From Iamia majanohamensis (lineage in GTDB: Bacteria > Actinomycetota > Acidimicrobiia > Acidimicrobiales > Iamiaceae): a stretch of DNA of 64,000 nucleotides. This document shows positions 25,385-33,583 of this stretch, one piece after another. The notes under the pieces are model-generated. The model saw only the letters and a list, made by a program, of their open reading frames with translations. It made no database searches and was not told the DNA's origin. A program made the translations under genes and the position numbers. The stretch covers positions 2,046,001 through 2,110,000 of the forward strand of contig NZ_CP116942.1 of the NCBI RefSeq assembly GCF_028532485.1, given 5' to 3'. Position 1 is the first letter of the stretch. Each line of letters starts with the position of its first letter.

Positions 25385-25411
25385 AGGCTAGGGCCGGGGG
25401 GTGCGTAGCCT
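25385..25411. promoter_or_regulatory. Symmetrical divergent leaderless promoters (rlmN / DUF4870 gene)
   Basis: On the minus strand TAGCCT (complement of 25385-25390) ends 6 bp before the rlmN ATG. On the plus strand TAGCCT (25406-25411) ends 6 bp before the DUF4870 gene GTG. The start codons are only 39 bp apart. The two -10 elements are identical and point away from each other, 15 bp apart. Confidence 0.6.
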
Positions 25412-25417
25412 GCGGGC

Positions 25418-25981
25418 GTGACCGACGTCCACGCCCCGCCCCCGCACCCGGGCTGGTACGCCGACGCCGACGGCGCCTGGTGGTGGTGGGACGGGGAGGG
25501 CTGGACCCCGGCACCCGCCCCCGAGGCCGCCCCCTCGCCCGCCCCCCGCTCCGGCCGGGACCAGGAGCGGACCACGGCGATGATCATGTGGATCGTGTTC
25601 GTGGTCGGCGGCGGCTGGATCGGGGCCCTGATCTTCTACGTGGTCGCCAAGGACAAGCCCTTCGTGCGGCACCACGCGGCCGAGGCCCTCAACCTCACCA
25701 TCTGGCTCCTGCCCCTCCAGCTCGTCGGCTTCGCCCTCCTCGTCCCCGACTACGTGGGGTGGATCGGCGACGTGGTCGACGACTCCGGCGCGTCGTTCAG
25801 CCCGTCGGGCCCGTTCTGGGTGGGGATCGCCCTCGTCGTGGTCGTCGCCCTGGTCGACTACGCCCTGGCGATCACCGGCATCGTCATGGCCCACCGGGGC
25901 CGCTGGTGGCGGCTCCCGCTGCCGTTCCACCCGGTGCGGGGCGCGGTGGCCAGGGGCGAGGAGCCCTACCCCGTCGCCTGA
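25418..25981 (+). CDS. DUF4870 membrane protein with Trp-rich N-terminus
   Basis: 187 residues. It opens with HPGWYADADGAWWWWDGEGWTP, the short Trp-rich module seen at the N-termini of many actinobacterial membrane proteins. A Pro/Ala linker and three membrane helices follow, with the DUF4870 pattern KPFVRHHAAEALNLTIW between helices one and two. Function is unknown. TAGCCT ends 6 bp before the GTG. Its stop overlaps the end of the convergent mshD gene by 16 bp. Confidence 0.8.
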   Translation: MTDVHAPPPHPGWYADADGAWWWWDGEGWTPAPAPEAAPSPAPRSGRDQERTTAMIMWIVFVVGGGWIGALIFYVVAKDKPFVRHHAAEALNLTIWLLPLQLVGFALLVPDYVGWIGDVVDDSGASFSPSGPFWVGIALVVVVALVDYALAITGIVMAHRGRWWRLPLPFHPVRGAVARGEEPYPVA

Positions 25982-26811
25982 GGGTCGGTGCGGAGGACCC
26001 GGCTGCGGACCCGGCGGGTGCCGTGGAGGGCGAAGCCGAGCCCGTCGTAGAGGCGCCGGGCGGGGGTGTTGTCGGCCTCGACGTAGAGCATGCCGATCGG
26101 CGTGCCCCGCCCGGCCAGGTGCTCGAGCCCGGCGACGGTGAGGGTCCGGCCGAGGGACCGGCCCGAGGCCGACGGGTCGATCCCGATGACGTAGATCTCG
26201 CCCAGGCTCGGGTCGTCGGAGGTGGCGGGGTGGACCCGCGTCCAGCAGAAGCCGTCGAGGTCGCCGCCGTCGTCGACCGGGGGGCTGCCGTCGGCCACGA
26301 GGAGGCCGGCGGCCTCGAACCAGGGCTCGGCCATGGCCCGGCGCAGGGAGGCGGTCGTCTCCCTGCCCTGGTCGGGGTGGTCGGCGAAGGCGCGGTTGTT
26401 GCACCGCACCCAGGCCTCCTCGTCCGCGGTGCCGGGGCGGATGGGGCGCAGCGGGGCGGTGGGGGTGGCGGCCACCAGGTCGCGATCGAGGGGGAGGGGT
26501 CGGCGCAGCTGGAGGATGTCGCGCCGCTGGTCGAGACCGGCGACCGCGGCCACCGCCTCGACGGGGCCCTCCTCGTCGTCGGTCTCCCAGTGCACGGTGC
26601 CCACGCCCTCGGCCCGGGCCGCCTCGACCAGGGCCGAGAGGAGCTCGGCGCGGGCCTCGACGGCAGGGTCGTCGGCCGGGGTCGAGGGGGGCAGCGGCGG
26701 GGTGGCCAGCCAGCGCTCGCCGTTGCGGGTGCGGCCCCGGGCGCGCAGCTCGGTGCCGTCGGCGAGGGCGAGGGCGCCCCCGCCCTCCTCGTCGATCTGG
26801 GGGCCCGGCAT
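25966..26811 (-). CDS. mshD: Mycothiol synthase
   Basis: Acetylates the cysteinyl amine of Cys-GlcN-Ins in the last step of mycothiol synthesis, so it marks an actinobacterium. The 281-residue protein consists of two GNAT domains. The C-terminal active one has NNRAFADHPDQGRET, LGEIYVIGIDPSASGRSLGRTL (acetyl-CoA binding) and YVEADNTPARRLYDGLGF. The N-terminal one is degenerate. GAGGCT ends 7 bp before the ATG. An in-frame GTG 15 bp upstream is an alternative start. It is divergent from nth. Confidence 0.9.
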   Translation of the reverse strand: MPGPQIDEEGGGALALADGTELRARGRTRNGERWLATPPLPPSTPADDPAVEARAELLSALVEAARAEGVGTVHWETDDEEGPVEAVAAVAGLDQRRDILQLRRPLPLDRDLVAATPTAPLRPIRPGTADEEAWVRCNNRAFADHPDQGRETTASLRRAMAEPWFEAAGLLVADGSPPVDDGGDLDGFCWTRVHPATSDDPSLGEIYVIGIDPSASGRSLGRTLTVAGLEHLAGRGTPIGMLYVEADNTPARRLYDGLGFALHGTRRVRSRVLRTDPQATG

Positions 26812-26886
26812 GGCCTCCAGCCTCACACGTCGGGCGGCGGCGTCGCGCCGCGTCGGGAGGGTGGCCGGAGGTCGTACCCTCGGCCC

Positions 26887-27543
26887 ATGGCCCGACCTCG
26901 TTCCCCGAAGGGCCGGGCCCGGGTGGCCCACGCCCGCCTGGCCGAGGCCTACCCGGGGTCGGCCGTCGAGCTCTGCGCCCTCGACCACCGCGACCCCTAC
27001 GAGCTGCTGGTGGCGACGATCCTGTCGGCGCAGTGCACCGACGAGCGGGTCAACCAGGTCACGCCGGCGCTGTTCGCCCGGTACCCGACCCCGGGCGACC
27101 TGGCCGGGGCCGACCCGGCCGAGGTCGAGGAGCTGATCCGGCCCACCGGCTTCTTCCGGAACAAGGCCCGCAGCCTGCTGGGCATGGCCCACGCGGTCGA
27201 CACCCGCTTCGACGGGGAGGTGCCGGGGCGGATGGCCGACCTGGTCTCCCTCCCCGGGGTGGGGCGCAAGACGGCCAACGTCATCCGCAGCGTGGCCATG
27301 GGACTGCCCGGCCTGCCGGTCGACACCCACGTGGGCCGCCTCAGCCGGCGCCTCGACCTGACCCAGGAGACCGACCCGGTGCGGGTCGAGAAGGTGCTCG
27401 ACACCATGGTGCCGGCCGGCGAGCGGGGGCTGTTCAGCCTCCGCCTCATCCTCCACGGGCGGGCCGTGTGCCGGGCCCGCAGCCCCCGGTGCGGCGAGTG
27501 CGTGCTCGCCGACATCTGCCCCTCGGCGGGCCAGGTCACCTGA
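26887..27543 (+). CDS. nth: Endonuclease III (base-excision DNA glycosylase/AP lyase)
   Basis: 218 residues. Removes oxidised pyrimidines and nicks the abasic site. The helix-hairpin-helix SLPGVGRKTANV carries catalytic Lys128, and Asp146 is in PVDTHVGR. The Fe-S loop has Cys195, 202, 205 and 211 in the exact C-x6-C-x2-C-x5-C spacing. TACCCT ends 6 bp before the ATG, a clean leaderless start. A CCCGGGGTGG/CCACCCGGG-type hairpin just after the stop (about 27551-27573) may terminate it before the small-RNA locus. Confidence 0.95.
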   Translation: MARPRSPKGRARVAHARLAEAYPGSAVELCALDHRDPYELLVATILSAQCTDERVNQVTPALFARYPTPGDLAGADPAEVEELIRPTGFFRNKARSLLGMAHAVDTRFDGEVPGRMADLVSLPGVGRKTANVIRSVAMGLPGLPVDTHVGRLSRRLDLTQETDPVRVEKVLDTMVPAGERGLFSLRLILHGRAVCRARSPRCGECVLADICPSAGQVT

Positions 27544-27651
27544 GCCGCAGCCCGGGGTGGTGACCACCCGGGGGACGGGTTCCGACAGCGGCTGCCACAG
27601 AAATCACCCGTCCGGGTGGGTTGGGGGTGGCCTCGGGCCGGCAGGCGTGCG

Positions 27652-27657
27652 TACACT
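27652..27657 (+). promoter_or_regulatory. -10 element of the candidate small RNA
   Basis: TACACT, identical to the -10 used by the 50675 gene in this window. Using the 6-bp spacing seen for lead genes here, transcription would start at 27664, one base before the first hairpin. No good -35 was found 17 bp upstream. Confidence 0.55.
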
Positions 27658-27663
27658 GGCCGT

Positions 27664-27761
27664 CGACCAGGTTCCCGCCACCTGGTCCTTCGCGACGTCG
27701 GGATCCGCCGCCTGACGTCGCCCTCGACGGGGGCGCCTCCGGGCGCCCCCGTCGTCTTTTT
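27664..27761 (+). ncRNA. Candidate 98-nt small RNA of three perfect hairpins
   Basis: No start codon or frame is supported here. From the predicted start the RNA would fold as three stems. Stem 1 is GACCAGG (27665-27671)/CCTGGTC (27681-27687), loop TTCCCGCCA. Stem 2 is GCGACGTC (27692-27699)/GACGTCGC (27714-27721), 14-nt loop containing CCGCCGCC. Stem 3 is a 12-bp terminator stem ending in five T. Two hairpins with C-rich loops followed by a terminator is the layout of the actinobacterial 6C RNA class, whose loops pair with G-rich mRNA sites. The loops here interrupt the C run with G, so it may be a divergent 6C or a new RNA. Confidence 0.6.
27726..27761 (+). terminator. Canonical intrinsic terminator
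   Basis: GACGGGGGCGCC (27726-27737), TCCG loop, GGCGCCCCCGTC (27742-27753), then GTC and TTTTT (27757-27761). It is the only hairpin in the window with a real T tract, and no protein gene ends near it. This argues for a dedicated non-coding transcript upstream. Confidence 0.85.
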
Positions 27762-27798
27762 CACCCGGGCGCCGGGTGCCGAGGCGCCACGGGGCGCG

Positions 27799-28002
27799 TC
27801 ACCCCAGGGCGCGGGTGGCCCGCTCGAGGCCGCGGCGGGCGCTGCGCAGGGCCCGCTCGGCGTCGTAGAGGGCGGCGGCCACCGACTCGGTCGGCGTCCG
27901 GTCGCTGGCCTCGGCCAGCTGGCCCACCTCGCGGCCGAGGTCGGCGACCTGGTTGGAGAGGGCGCTGAGGGCGGCGGAGGAGGGGGCGTCGACGGGGGCC
28001 AT
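27799..28002 (-). CDS. Short helical protein, unknown
   Basis: 67 residues starting MAPVDAPSSAALSALSNQV. Nearly all of the rest is predicted helical, with heptad-like spacing of Leu/Val/Ala and Arg/Glu, suggesting a short coiled coil. CAGACT ends 7 bp before the ATG at 28002 on the minus strand, in keeping with other leaderless starts. A longer in-frame start at 28089 would add a low-complexity Arg/Ala segment and is less likely. It is divergent from hisD. No family recognised. Confidence 0.55.
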   Translation of the reverse strand: MAPVDAPSSAALSALSNQVADLGREVGQLAEASDRTPTESVAAALYDAERALRSARRGLERATRALG

Positions 28003-28135
28003 GGGCGCCAGTCTGGCGGCGCGGCCGGCGGCCCGGCGCGCCCGGCCCGATCGGGGCCCCGACGGCCGGGCGGCGGCGCCGACGGGCACCGGAACGCCTG
28101 GCCGGGCCGGGGTGGGGCTCCGTTAGCGTGCTCCC

Positions 28136-29440
28136 GTGCTCACCCGACTGGACCTCAGGGGCGTCCCCGCCGCCGACCTCGGCTCCCGGCTGCCCCCCAC
28201 GGTCGCCGAGGACGAGGGCCCCCGGGCCGCGGTGCGCGACGTCCTCGACGCCGTCCGGTCCGGTGGCGACGCCGCGGTGCGCGAGCTCACGGCGCGCTTC
28301 GACGGGGTCGACGTGGCCACCACCCGGGTCCCGCCCGAGGCCGCAGCCGCCGCGCTCGAGGCCGTCGACCCCGAGGTGCGCGCCGCGCTGGAGGCGGCGG
28401 CCGCAGGGATCGAGGACTTCCACCGCCACCAGGTGCGCCCGCCGTCCACCTACACCCGCGACGGCATCACCGTCACCGGCCGGGCCCAGCCCGTCGACCG
28501 GGCCGGCTGCTACGTCCCCGGGGGGCGGGCCCTCTACCCGTCGACGGTGCTCATGACCGCCATCCCCGCCCTGGTCGCCGGGGTCCCCGAGGTCGCCCTC
28601 TGCGTGCCCCCGGGGCCCGACGGCGAGGTGCCCGGGCTCACCCTCGCCGCCGCGGCCGTCGCCGGGGTCGACGAGGTCCACCGCATCGGCGGGGCCCAGG
28701 CCGTCGCCGCCCTCGCCTACGGGACCGAGTCGGTCGCGCCCGTCGACGTCATCGTGGGCCCGGGCAACGTGTACGTGGCCGAGGCCAAGCGCCAGGTGGC
28801 GGGGGAGGGGCGCGTCGGGGTCCCCTCCGCCTTCGCCGGGCCCTCGGAGGTGATCGTGGTGGCCGACGCCTCGGCCGACCCCGCCCTCGCCGCCGTCGAC
28901 GTCATCCTCCAGGCCGAGCACGGACCCGGCGGGCGGGCCTGGTTCATCACATGGGACGACGACGTGGCGGCCGCGGTCGAGGCCGAGCTCGTCACCCAGG
29001 TCGCGGCGTCACCCCGCCGCGACGACGTCGAGGCCACCTTCGCCGCCGGCGGGTACCTCGCCCTCGTCGCCGACCCGGCCCAGGCCGCGGCGGTGGCCAA
29101 CCTGGTCGCCCCCGAGCACCTGGAGGTGATCTGCACCGACGAGGCCGCCGAGGCCGTGGTGGGCGCCGTCCGCCACGCCGGGGCGGTGTTCGTGGGCCCC
29201 TGGGCGCCGGCGTCGGTCGGCGACTACCTGGCCGGGCCCAGCCACGTGCTGCCCACGGCCGGCACCGCCCGCTTCGGGTCCGCGCTCACCGTGGCCGACT
29301 TCACCAAGGACATCCACGTGGTCACCCTCGACCGCGACGCCCTGGTCGCGGTCGGCCCCCACGTCGTGGCCCTGGCCGAGGCCGAGGGCCTGGCCGCCCA
29401 CGCCGACTCCGTGCGGCGGCGCCTGGAGGCACCGTCGTGA
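28136..29440 (+). CDS. hisD: Histidinol dehydrogenase
   Basis: NAD- and Zn-dependent enzyme for the last two oxidations to L-histidine. At 434 residues it is full length. Recognisable blocks are GCYVPGGRALYPSTVLMTAIPA, HRIGGAQAVAALAYGTESV, GPGNVYVAEAKRQV, AGPSEVIVVAD, AEHGPGG and GPSHVLPT, including zinc-ligand His residues. TAGCGT ends 6 bp before the GTG, a leaderless start and the promoter of the hisDCBHA-mdh operon. hisC begins inside the stop (GTGA). Confidence 0.96.
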   Translation: MLTRLDLRGVPAADLGSRLPPTVAEDEGPRAAVRDVLDAVRSGGDAAVRELTARFDGVDVATTRVPPEAAAAALEAVDPEVRAALEAAAAGIEDFHRHQVRPPSTYTRDGITVTGRAQPVDRAGCYVPGGRALYPSTVLMTAIPALVAGVPEVALCVPPGPDGEVPGLTLAAAAVAGVDEVHRIGGAQAVAALAYGTESVAPVDVIVGPGNVYVAEAKRQVAGEGRVGVPSAFAGPSEVIVVADASADPALAAVDVILQAEHGPGGRAWFITWDDDVAAAVEAELVTQVAASPRRDDVEATFAAGGYLALVADPAQAAAVANLVAPEHLEVICTDEAAEAVVGAVRHAGAVFVGPWAPASVGDYLAGPSHVLPTAGTARFGSALTVADFTKDIHVVTLDRDALVAVGPHVVALAEAEGLAAHADSVRRRLEAPS

Positions 29441-30513
29441 CCGCCGCCGCCCGCGACCGGGTCCGCCCCCGGGCCGACGTGGCCCTCATGGCCGGCTACC
29501 ACTCGCCCCAGGTCGACGTCGACGTCCGCCTCAACACCAACGAGTCGCCGGTGCCGCCGCCCGACGGCTTCCTCGACGCGGTCGCCGCCGCCGTCGGCCA
29601 GGTCCCCTGGCACCGCTACCCGGACCGGGGGGCCACCGCCCTGCGGGCCCGGATCGCGGCGCTCCACGACGTCGACCCGGCCCAGGTGTTCGTGGCCAAC
29701 GGGTCCAACGAGGTCCTCCAGACCCTCACCCTCGCCTACGGGGGGCCGGGGCGGGCGGTCGCCGTGTTCGAGCCGACCTACGCCCTCCACTCCCACATCG
29801 CCCGCACCACCGGCACCGACGTGGCCGAGGGCGAGCGGGGCGAGGGCTTCGCCCTCGACCTGGCCGAGGTGCGGCGGGTGGTCGACGAGGCCGCCCCGGC
29901 GATCACCTACCTGTGCTCGCCCAACAACCCCACCGGGGTGGTCGAGCCGCCCGCGGTGGTCGAGGAGGTCCGCGACCTGGTGCCGGGGCTGCTGGTCGTC
30001 GATGAGGCCTACGCCCAGTTCGCCCCCTGGTCGGCGCTGTCCCTGGTCGACGACGACGCGCCCCTCGTGGTCACCCGCACCTTCTCCAAGACCTGGTCGA
30101 TGGCCGCGGCCCGCCTCGGCTACCTGGTGGGCCCCACGTGGGTCGTCGAGGAGCTGGAGAAGGTCGTGCTGCCGTACCACCTCGACGCCCTCAAGCAGGC
30201 CGCCGGCGTGGCCGCCCTCGACTTCGTGGGGGCCATGGAGGAGCGGGTCAGCCACCTGGTCGAGGAGCGGGGCCGTCTGGAGACGGCGCTGCGCGACCTG
30301 CCCTGCGAGGTGTGGCCCTCGTCGGCCAACTTCATCCTGTTCCGCCCCACCGGCAGCGACGGCGGCCGGGTGTGGCAGGACCTCCTCGACCGCTCCGTGC
30401 TCGTCCGCGACTGCTCCTCGTGGCCCCGGCTCGAGGGCTGCCTGCGGGTCACCGTCGGCACCCGCGACGAGGACGACCGCTTCCTGACCGCCCTCCGAGA
30501 GGTCCTCGCATGA
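29437..30513 (+). CDS. hisC: Histidinol-phosphate aminotransferase
   Basis: PLP enzyme converting imidazole acetol phosphate to histidinol phosphate. In the 358-residue protein, RLNTNESPVPPP is the N-terminal substrate loop, SPNNPTGV the cofactor-contact loop, VVDEAYAQF the PLP ring Asp region, and TRTFSKTWSMAAARLGY contains the Schiff-base Lys218. GTG 29437 overlaps the hisD stop, and its own stop overlaps the hisB ATG (ATGA), so hisD-C-B are translated as a coupled chain. Confidence 0.96.
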   Translation: MTAAARDRVRPRADVALMAGYHSPQVDVDVRLNTNESPVPPPDGFLDAVAAAVGQVPWHRYPDRGATALRARIAALHDVDPAQVFVANGSNEVLQTLTLAYGGPGRAVAVFEPTYALHSHIARTTGTDVAEGERGEGFALDLAEVRRVVDEAAPAITYLCSPNNPTGVVEPPAVVEEVRDLVPGLLVVDEAYAQFAPWSALSLVDDDAPLVVTRTFSKTWSMAAARLGYLVGPTWVVEELEKVVLPYHLDALKQAAGVAALDFVGAMEERVSHLVEERGRLETALRDLPCEVWPSSANFILFRPTGSDGGRVWQDLLDRSVLVRDCSSWPRLEGCLRVTVGTRDEDDRFLTALREVLA

Positions 30514-31109
30514 CCACCCCCCGCGCCGCCGACCGCCAGCGCACCACCAAGGAGACCACGATCTCCATCCACCTCGACGTGGACGGGCCCGAGGGGAAGG
30601 TGGCGGCGTCGACCGGCCTCCCCTTCTTCGACCACATGCTCGACCAGGTCGGCCGCCACGGCGGCTTCGACCTCACCGTCGAGGCCGAGGGCGACATCCA
30701 CGTCGACGGCCACCACACGGTGGAGGACGTCGGGATCCTGCTGGGCGAGACCTTCCGGGAGGCCCTGGGCGACAAGGCCGGCGTCCGTCGCTTCGCGTCC
30801 GGCCTGTACCCGCTGGACGAGGCCTTGGTGGAGGTGGCCGTCGACCTCTCGGGTCGGCCCTTCGTCGTCTACGACGTGCCCTTCGGCGAGGTCCTGCCCC
30901 TCGGCGACCCCCCGTTCAACCCCGAGATGGCCGAGCACTTCTGGCAGTCGTTCGCCACCGCCGCAGGCATCACCCTGCACGTGACCAGGAAGGCGGGCCA
31001 CAATACCCACCACGTGCTGGAGGCCACCTTCAAGGGCGTGTCCCGCTGCCTCCGCGACGCCGTGCGGGTGGAGGGCACCGGCGTCCCGTCGACCAAGGGC
31101 TCCCTGTGA
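30510..31109 (+). CDS. hisB: Imidazoleglycerol-phosphate dehydratase
   Basis: 199-residue Mn-dependent dehydratase of histidine synthesis, without the phosphatase domain fused in enteric bacteria. The metal-binding motifs are FFDHMLDQVGRHGGFD, DGHHTVEDVGI and KAGHNTHHVLEATFK. The ATG overlaps the hisC stop (30510-30513). hisH follows after 16 bp. Confidence 0.96.
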   Translation: MTTPRAADRQRTTKETTISIHLDVDGPEGKVAASTGLPFFDHMLDQVGRHGGFDLTVEAEGDIHVDGHHTVEDVGILLGETFREALGDKAGVRRFASGLYPLDEALVEVAVDLSGRPFVVYDVPFGEVLPLGDPPFNPEMAEHFWQSFATAAGITLHVTRKAGHNTHHVLEATFKGVSRCLRDAVRVEGTGVPSTKGSL

Positions 31110-31125
31110 CCGGCGAGGTGTCCCG

Positions 31126-31779
31126 GTGAGCGCACCGGAGCGTCCGTTGGTGGCCGTGCTCGACTACGGCATCGGCAACCTGCGGTCGGCCCAGAAGGGG
31201 CTGGAGAAGGTGGGCGCCGACGCCCGCCTCACCGCGGATGCCGGCCTCATCGCCGACGCCGCCGGCCTGGTGCTGCCCGGCGTGGGCGCCTTCGGCCGCT
31301 GCATGGAGGCCCTGCGCGCCGCCGGGCTGGAGGACGTCGCCGCCGGCGGTGTGGCCGACGCCGCGGACGGGGGCCGCCCCTTCCTCGGCGTGTGCGTCGG
31401 CATGCAGATGCTCTTCGAGGGCTCCGACGAGACCCCCGGCGTCCCCGGGCTGGCCGCCCTGCCGGGGCGGGCCCGGCTCCTCCCGGCCGAGGTCAAGCAC
31501 CCCCAGATGCAGTGGAACACCCTCGACTGGCGGCGCCGGCCGGGCCCGACCACCGCGCTGCCCGACCCGGCGTGGGTCTACTTCGTGCACTCCTACGGCG
31601 TCGACTGCCCCAACGACCTGGTCACCGCCACCTGCGACTACGGCGGGCCGGTCACCGCCATGGTCGACCGGGGCCGGTGCTGGGCCACCCAGTTCCACCC
31701 CGAGAAGTCCTCGGCCACCGGCCTGGCCCTCCTGGCCGGGTTCGTCGCCGAGTGCGCCGCCCCTGCGACGGTGGCCTGA
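31126..31779 (+). CDS. hisH: Imidazole glycerol phosphate synthase, glutaminase subunit
   Basis: Class I glutamine amidotransferase that feeds ammonia to HisF. In the 217-residue protein the catalytic triad is visible: Cys90 in PFLGVCVGMQML, and His191 and Glu193 in QFHPEKS. YGIGNLRS near the N-terminus is typical. The GTG start has GCGAGG upstream. Its stop overlaps the hisA ATG (TGATG, 31777-31781). Its partner hisF is not in this operon but 4.4 kb downstream with its own promoter. Confidence 0.95.
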   Translation: MSAPERPLVAVLDYGIGNLRSAQKGLEKVGADARLTADAGLIADAAGLVLPGVGAFGRCMEALRAAGLEDVAAGGVADAADGGRPFLGVCVGMQMLFEGSDETPGVPGLAALPGRARLLPAEVKHPQMQWNTLDWRRRPGPTTALPDPAWVYFVHSYGVDCPNDLVTATCDYGGPVTAMVDRGRCWATQFHPEKSSATGLALLAGFVAECAAPATVA

Positions 31780-32513
31780 TGGACCTGTTCCCGGCCATCG
31801 ACCTGCGCGGCGGGCACTGCGTGCGCCTGACCCAGGGCGACTTCGACCGCGAGACCGTCTACGGCGACGACCCGGTGGCCCAGGCCCGGGTGTTCACCGA
31901 CGCCGGGGCGCCGTGGATCCACGTCGTCGACCTCGACGGGGCCCGCACCGGCGACGGCGCGAACCGCGAGGTCATCGGTGCCCTCGCCGCCTCGGTGGGC
32001 ACGCCGATCCAGACCGGTGGCGGCATCAGGGGCGACGACGACGTGGAGGAGCTGCTGGCCGCCGGTGTGCGGCGCGTCGTGCTCGGCACCGCGGCGATGG
32101 CCGACCCGGCGTGGGCCCGCTCGGTCGCCGCGCGGCACCCGGGTCAGGTGGTGCTGGGCCTCGACGTGCGGGGCCAGGAGGTGGCGGTGCGGGGTTGGGC
32201 CGAGGGGTCCGGGCGCCGGCTGCTCGAGGTGGCCACGGAGATGGACGACGCCGGCTTCGCCGCCTACGTCGTGACCCAGATCGAGGTCGACGGCGTCGGC
32301 ACCGGGCCGGACCTGGAGACCTACGGCGCCCTGCTCGACGAGGTCGAGACCCCCGTGGTCGCATCCGGGGGGGTGGGCACGGCCGAGCACCTGCGGGAGC
32401 TGGTCGGCCTGGAGTCCGGCAACCGGGTCCTGGCCGGGGTGGTCGTGGGGCGCGCCCTGTACGACGGCAGCCTCGACATCGACACCGCCCTGGCCGCCGC
32501 CGGCACCGCCTGA
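31779..32513 (+). CDS. hisA: ProFAR isomerase
   Basis: 244-residue (beta/alpha)8 isomerase of histidine synthesis. Catalytic Asp8 is in FPAIDLRGGHCVRL, the second acid is in the QIEVDGVGTGPDLE block, and phosphate loops are GGGIRGDDD and ASGGVGTAEHL. In many actinobacteria this gene is the bifunctional PriA that also replaces TrpF. Here a separate trpF exists at 42803, so single function is the simpler reading. It is coupled to hisH by a one-base overlap. Confidence 0.94.
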   Translation: MDLFPAIDLRGGHCVRLTQGDFDRETVYGDDPVAQARVFTDAGAPWIHVVDLDGARTGDGANREVIGALAASVGTPIQTGGGIRGDDDVEELLAAGVRRVVLGTAAMADPAWARSVAARHPGQVVLGLDVRGQEVAVRGWAEGSGRRLLEVATEMDDAGFAAYVVTQIEVDGVGTGPDLETYGALLDEVETPVVASGGVGTAEHLRELVGLESGNRVLAGVVVGRALYDGSLDIDTALAAAGTA

Positions 32514-32524
32514 GGAGCACCGTC

Positions 32525-33553
32525 GTGGACGTGAGCATCGTCGGGGCGGCCGGCGCCTGCGGGCGCCAGCTGGCCGTCCAGCTGCTGGAGCGCCGGGTGC
32601 TCGGCCCCGACGCCCGCCTCCAGCTGGTGGGGCACCGGGGCCACCGCAGCGAGCAGGAGCTGTGGGGCCTCCACGCCGACCTGAGCGACGCCTACGCCGA
32701 CACCGCCCCCGCGCTCGAGCTGGTCGACGACCCCGAGGCGGTGGACGCCGACGTGGTCGTGATGCTGGCCGGCGCCACGCTCTCCACCGACCCGACGGCC
32801 CCCGCAGACCGGGCCGACCTGGCCCGCACGAACCAGGAGGTGTTCGCCACCTACGCCGACGCCCTGGCGGCGCGCCGCCGCCCCCCGCTGGTGATCGTGC
32901 AGTCCAACCCCGTCGAGCTCGGCGTGCACGTCTTCGCCGACCGCCTCGGTCCGGCGCGCTGCGTCGGCGCGGGTGCCTGGTCCGACACCCTGCGCTTCCG
33001 CCGGGAGCTGGCCCACGACCTCGGGGTCCGGCGCCCGGCCGTCAGGGCCTCGGTGCTGGGCCAGCACGGCGACCACCTGGTGCCGGTCTGGAGCACGGTG
33101 GGGGCCGTGGGGGTGGAGCCCGCGGACGTGGCCCGGGAGGTGGCCCGCCAGCGGGACGGCCGGGACCTGGCCGACCTCCCCGACGAGATCCGCACGGCCA
33201 AGGCCGCGGCGCTCGCCCGCATCGCCGAGGGGGCGCTCGCCACCGCCTTCGCGGAGGCGCGGGCCCTGCCCGCCGACCTGCGGGCTGCGGTCAAGCCCTT
33301 CGTCACCCACTACACGGCCGGCCACACCACCGAGGTGGTCACGGCCCACGCCGTGGCCGACCTGGTCGACGTGGTGGTCGGGGGCCGGGAGGTGGTCGTG
33401 CCGGCCCAGGTGCTGCTGGACGGCGAGGTGGAGGGCCTTCGGGGCGTCGTCGGGGTGCCGGTGGTGCTGACCGCGGCGGGGTGGCGCCCCGGGCCGCCGG
33501 TCGCGCTGGCCGGGGACGAGCGCGCCGCCCTGGCCGAGGCCGTCGTCGTCTGA
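32525..33553 (+). CDS. Malate/lactate dehydrogenase family protein
   Basis: 342 residues. The NAD-binding start is VSIVGAAGACGRQLAVQLL, the mid region has VIVQSNPVELGVHVF, and the catalytic His is in LGQHGDHLVPVWS. The active-site loop reads GATLSTDPTAPADRADLARTN. It keeps the DRADL-type Arg, but the usual first substrate Arg of MDH (the PRKPG position) is not evident, so the substrate may not be malate. GAGGAG (32512-32517) lies 7 bp before the GTG, and hisA ends 11 bp upstream, so it is the last gene of the his operon. Function is uncertain. Confidence 0.78.
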   Translation: MDVSIVGAAGACGRQLAVQLLERRVLGPDARLQLVGHRGHRSEQELWGLHADLSDAYADTAPALELVDDPEAVDADVVVMLAGATLSTDPTAPADRADLARTNQEVFATYADALAARRRPPLVIVQSNPVELGVHVFADRLGPARCVGAGAWSDTLRFRRELAHDLGVRRPAVRASVLGQHGDHLVPVWSTVGAVGVEPADVAREVARQRDGRDLADLPDEIRTAKAAALARIAEGALATAFAEARALPADLRAAVKPFVTHYTAGHTTEVVTAHAVADLVDVVVGGREVVVPAQVLLDGEVEGLRGVVGVPVVLTAAGWRPGPPVALAGDERAALAEAVVV

Positions 33554-33583
33554 GCGCCTGCTCGCGGTCGGCGCCCGGCGGTG

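Noticed and set aside
31779-32513. PriA bifunctional isomerase
   Set aside because: A complete trpF is present in the window, and PriA-specific residues could not be confirmed by eye.
31238-33553. Long plus frame extending the MDH-like gene upstream
   Set aside because: Upstream part is the shadow of hisH and hisA. GAGGAG at 32512 fixes the start at 32525.
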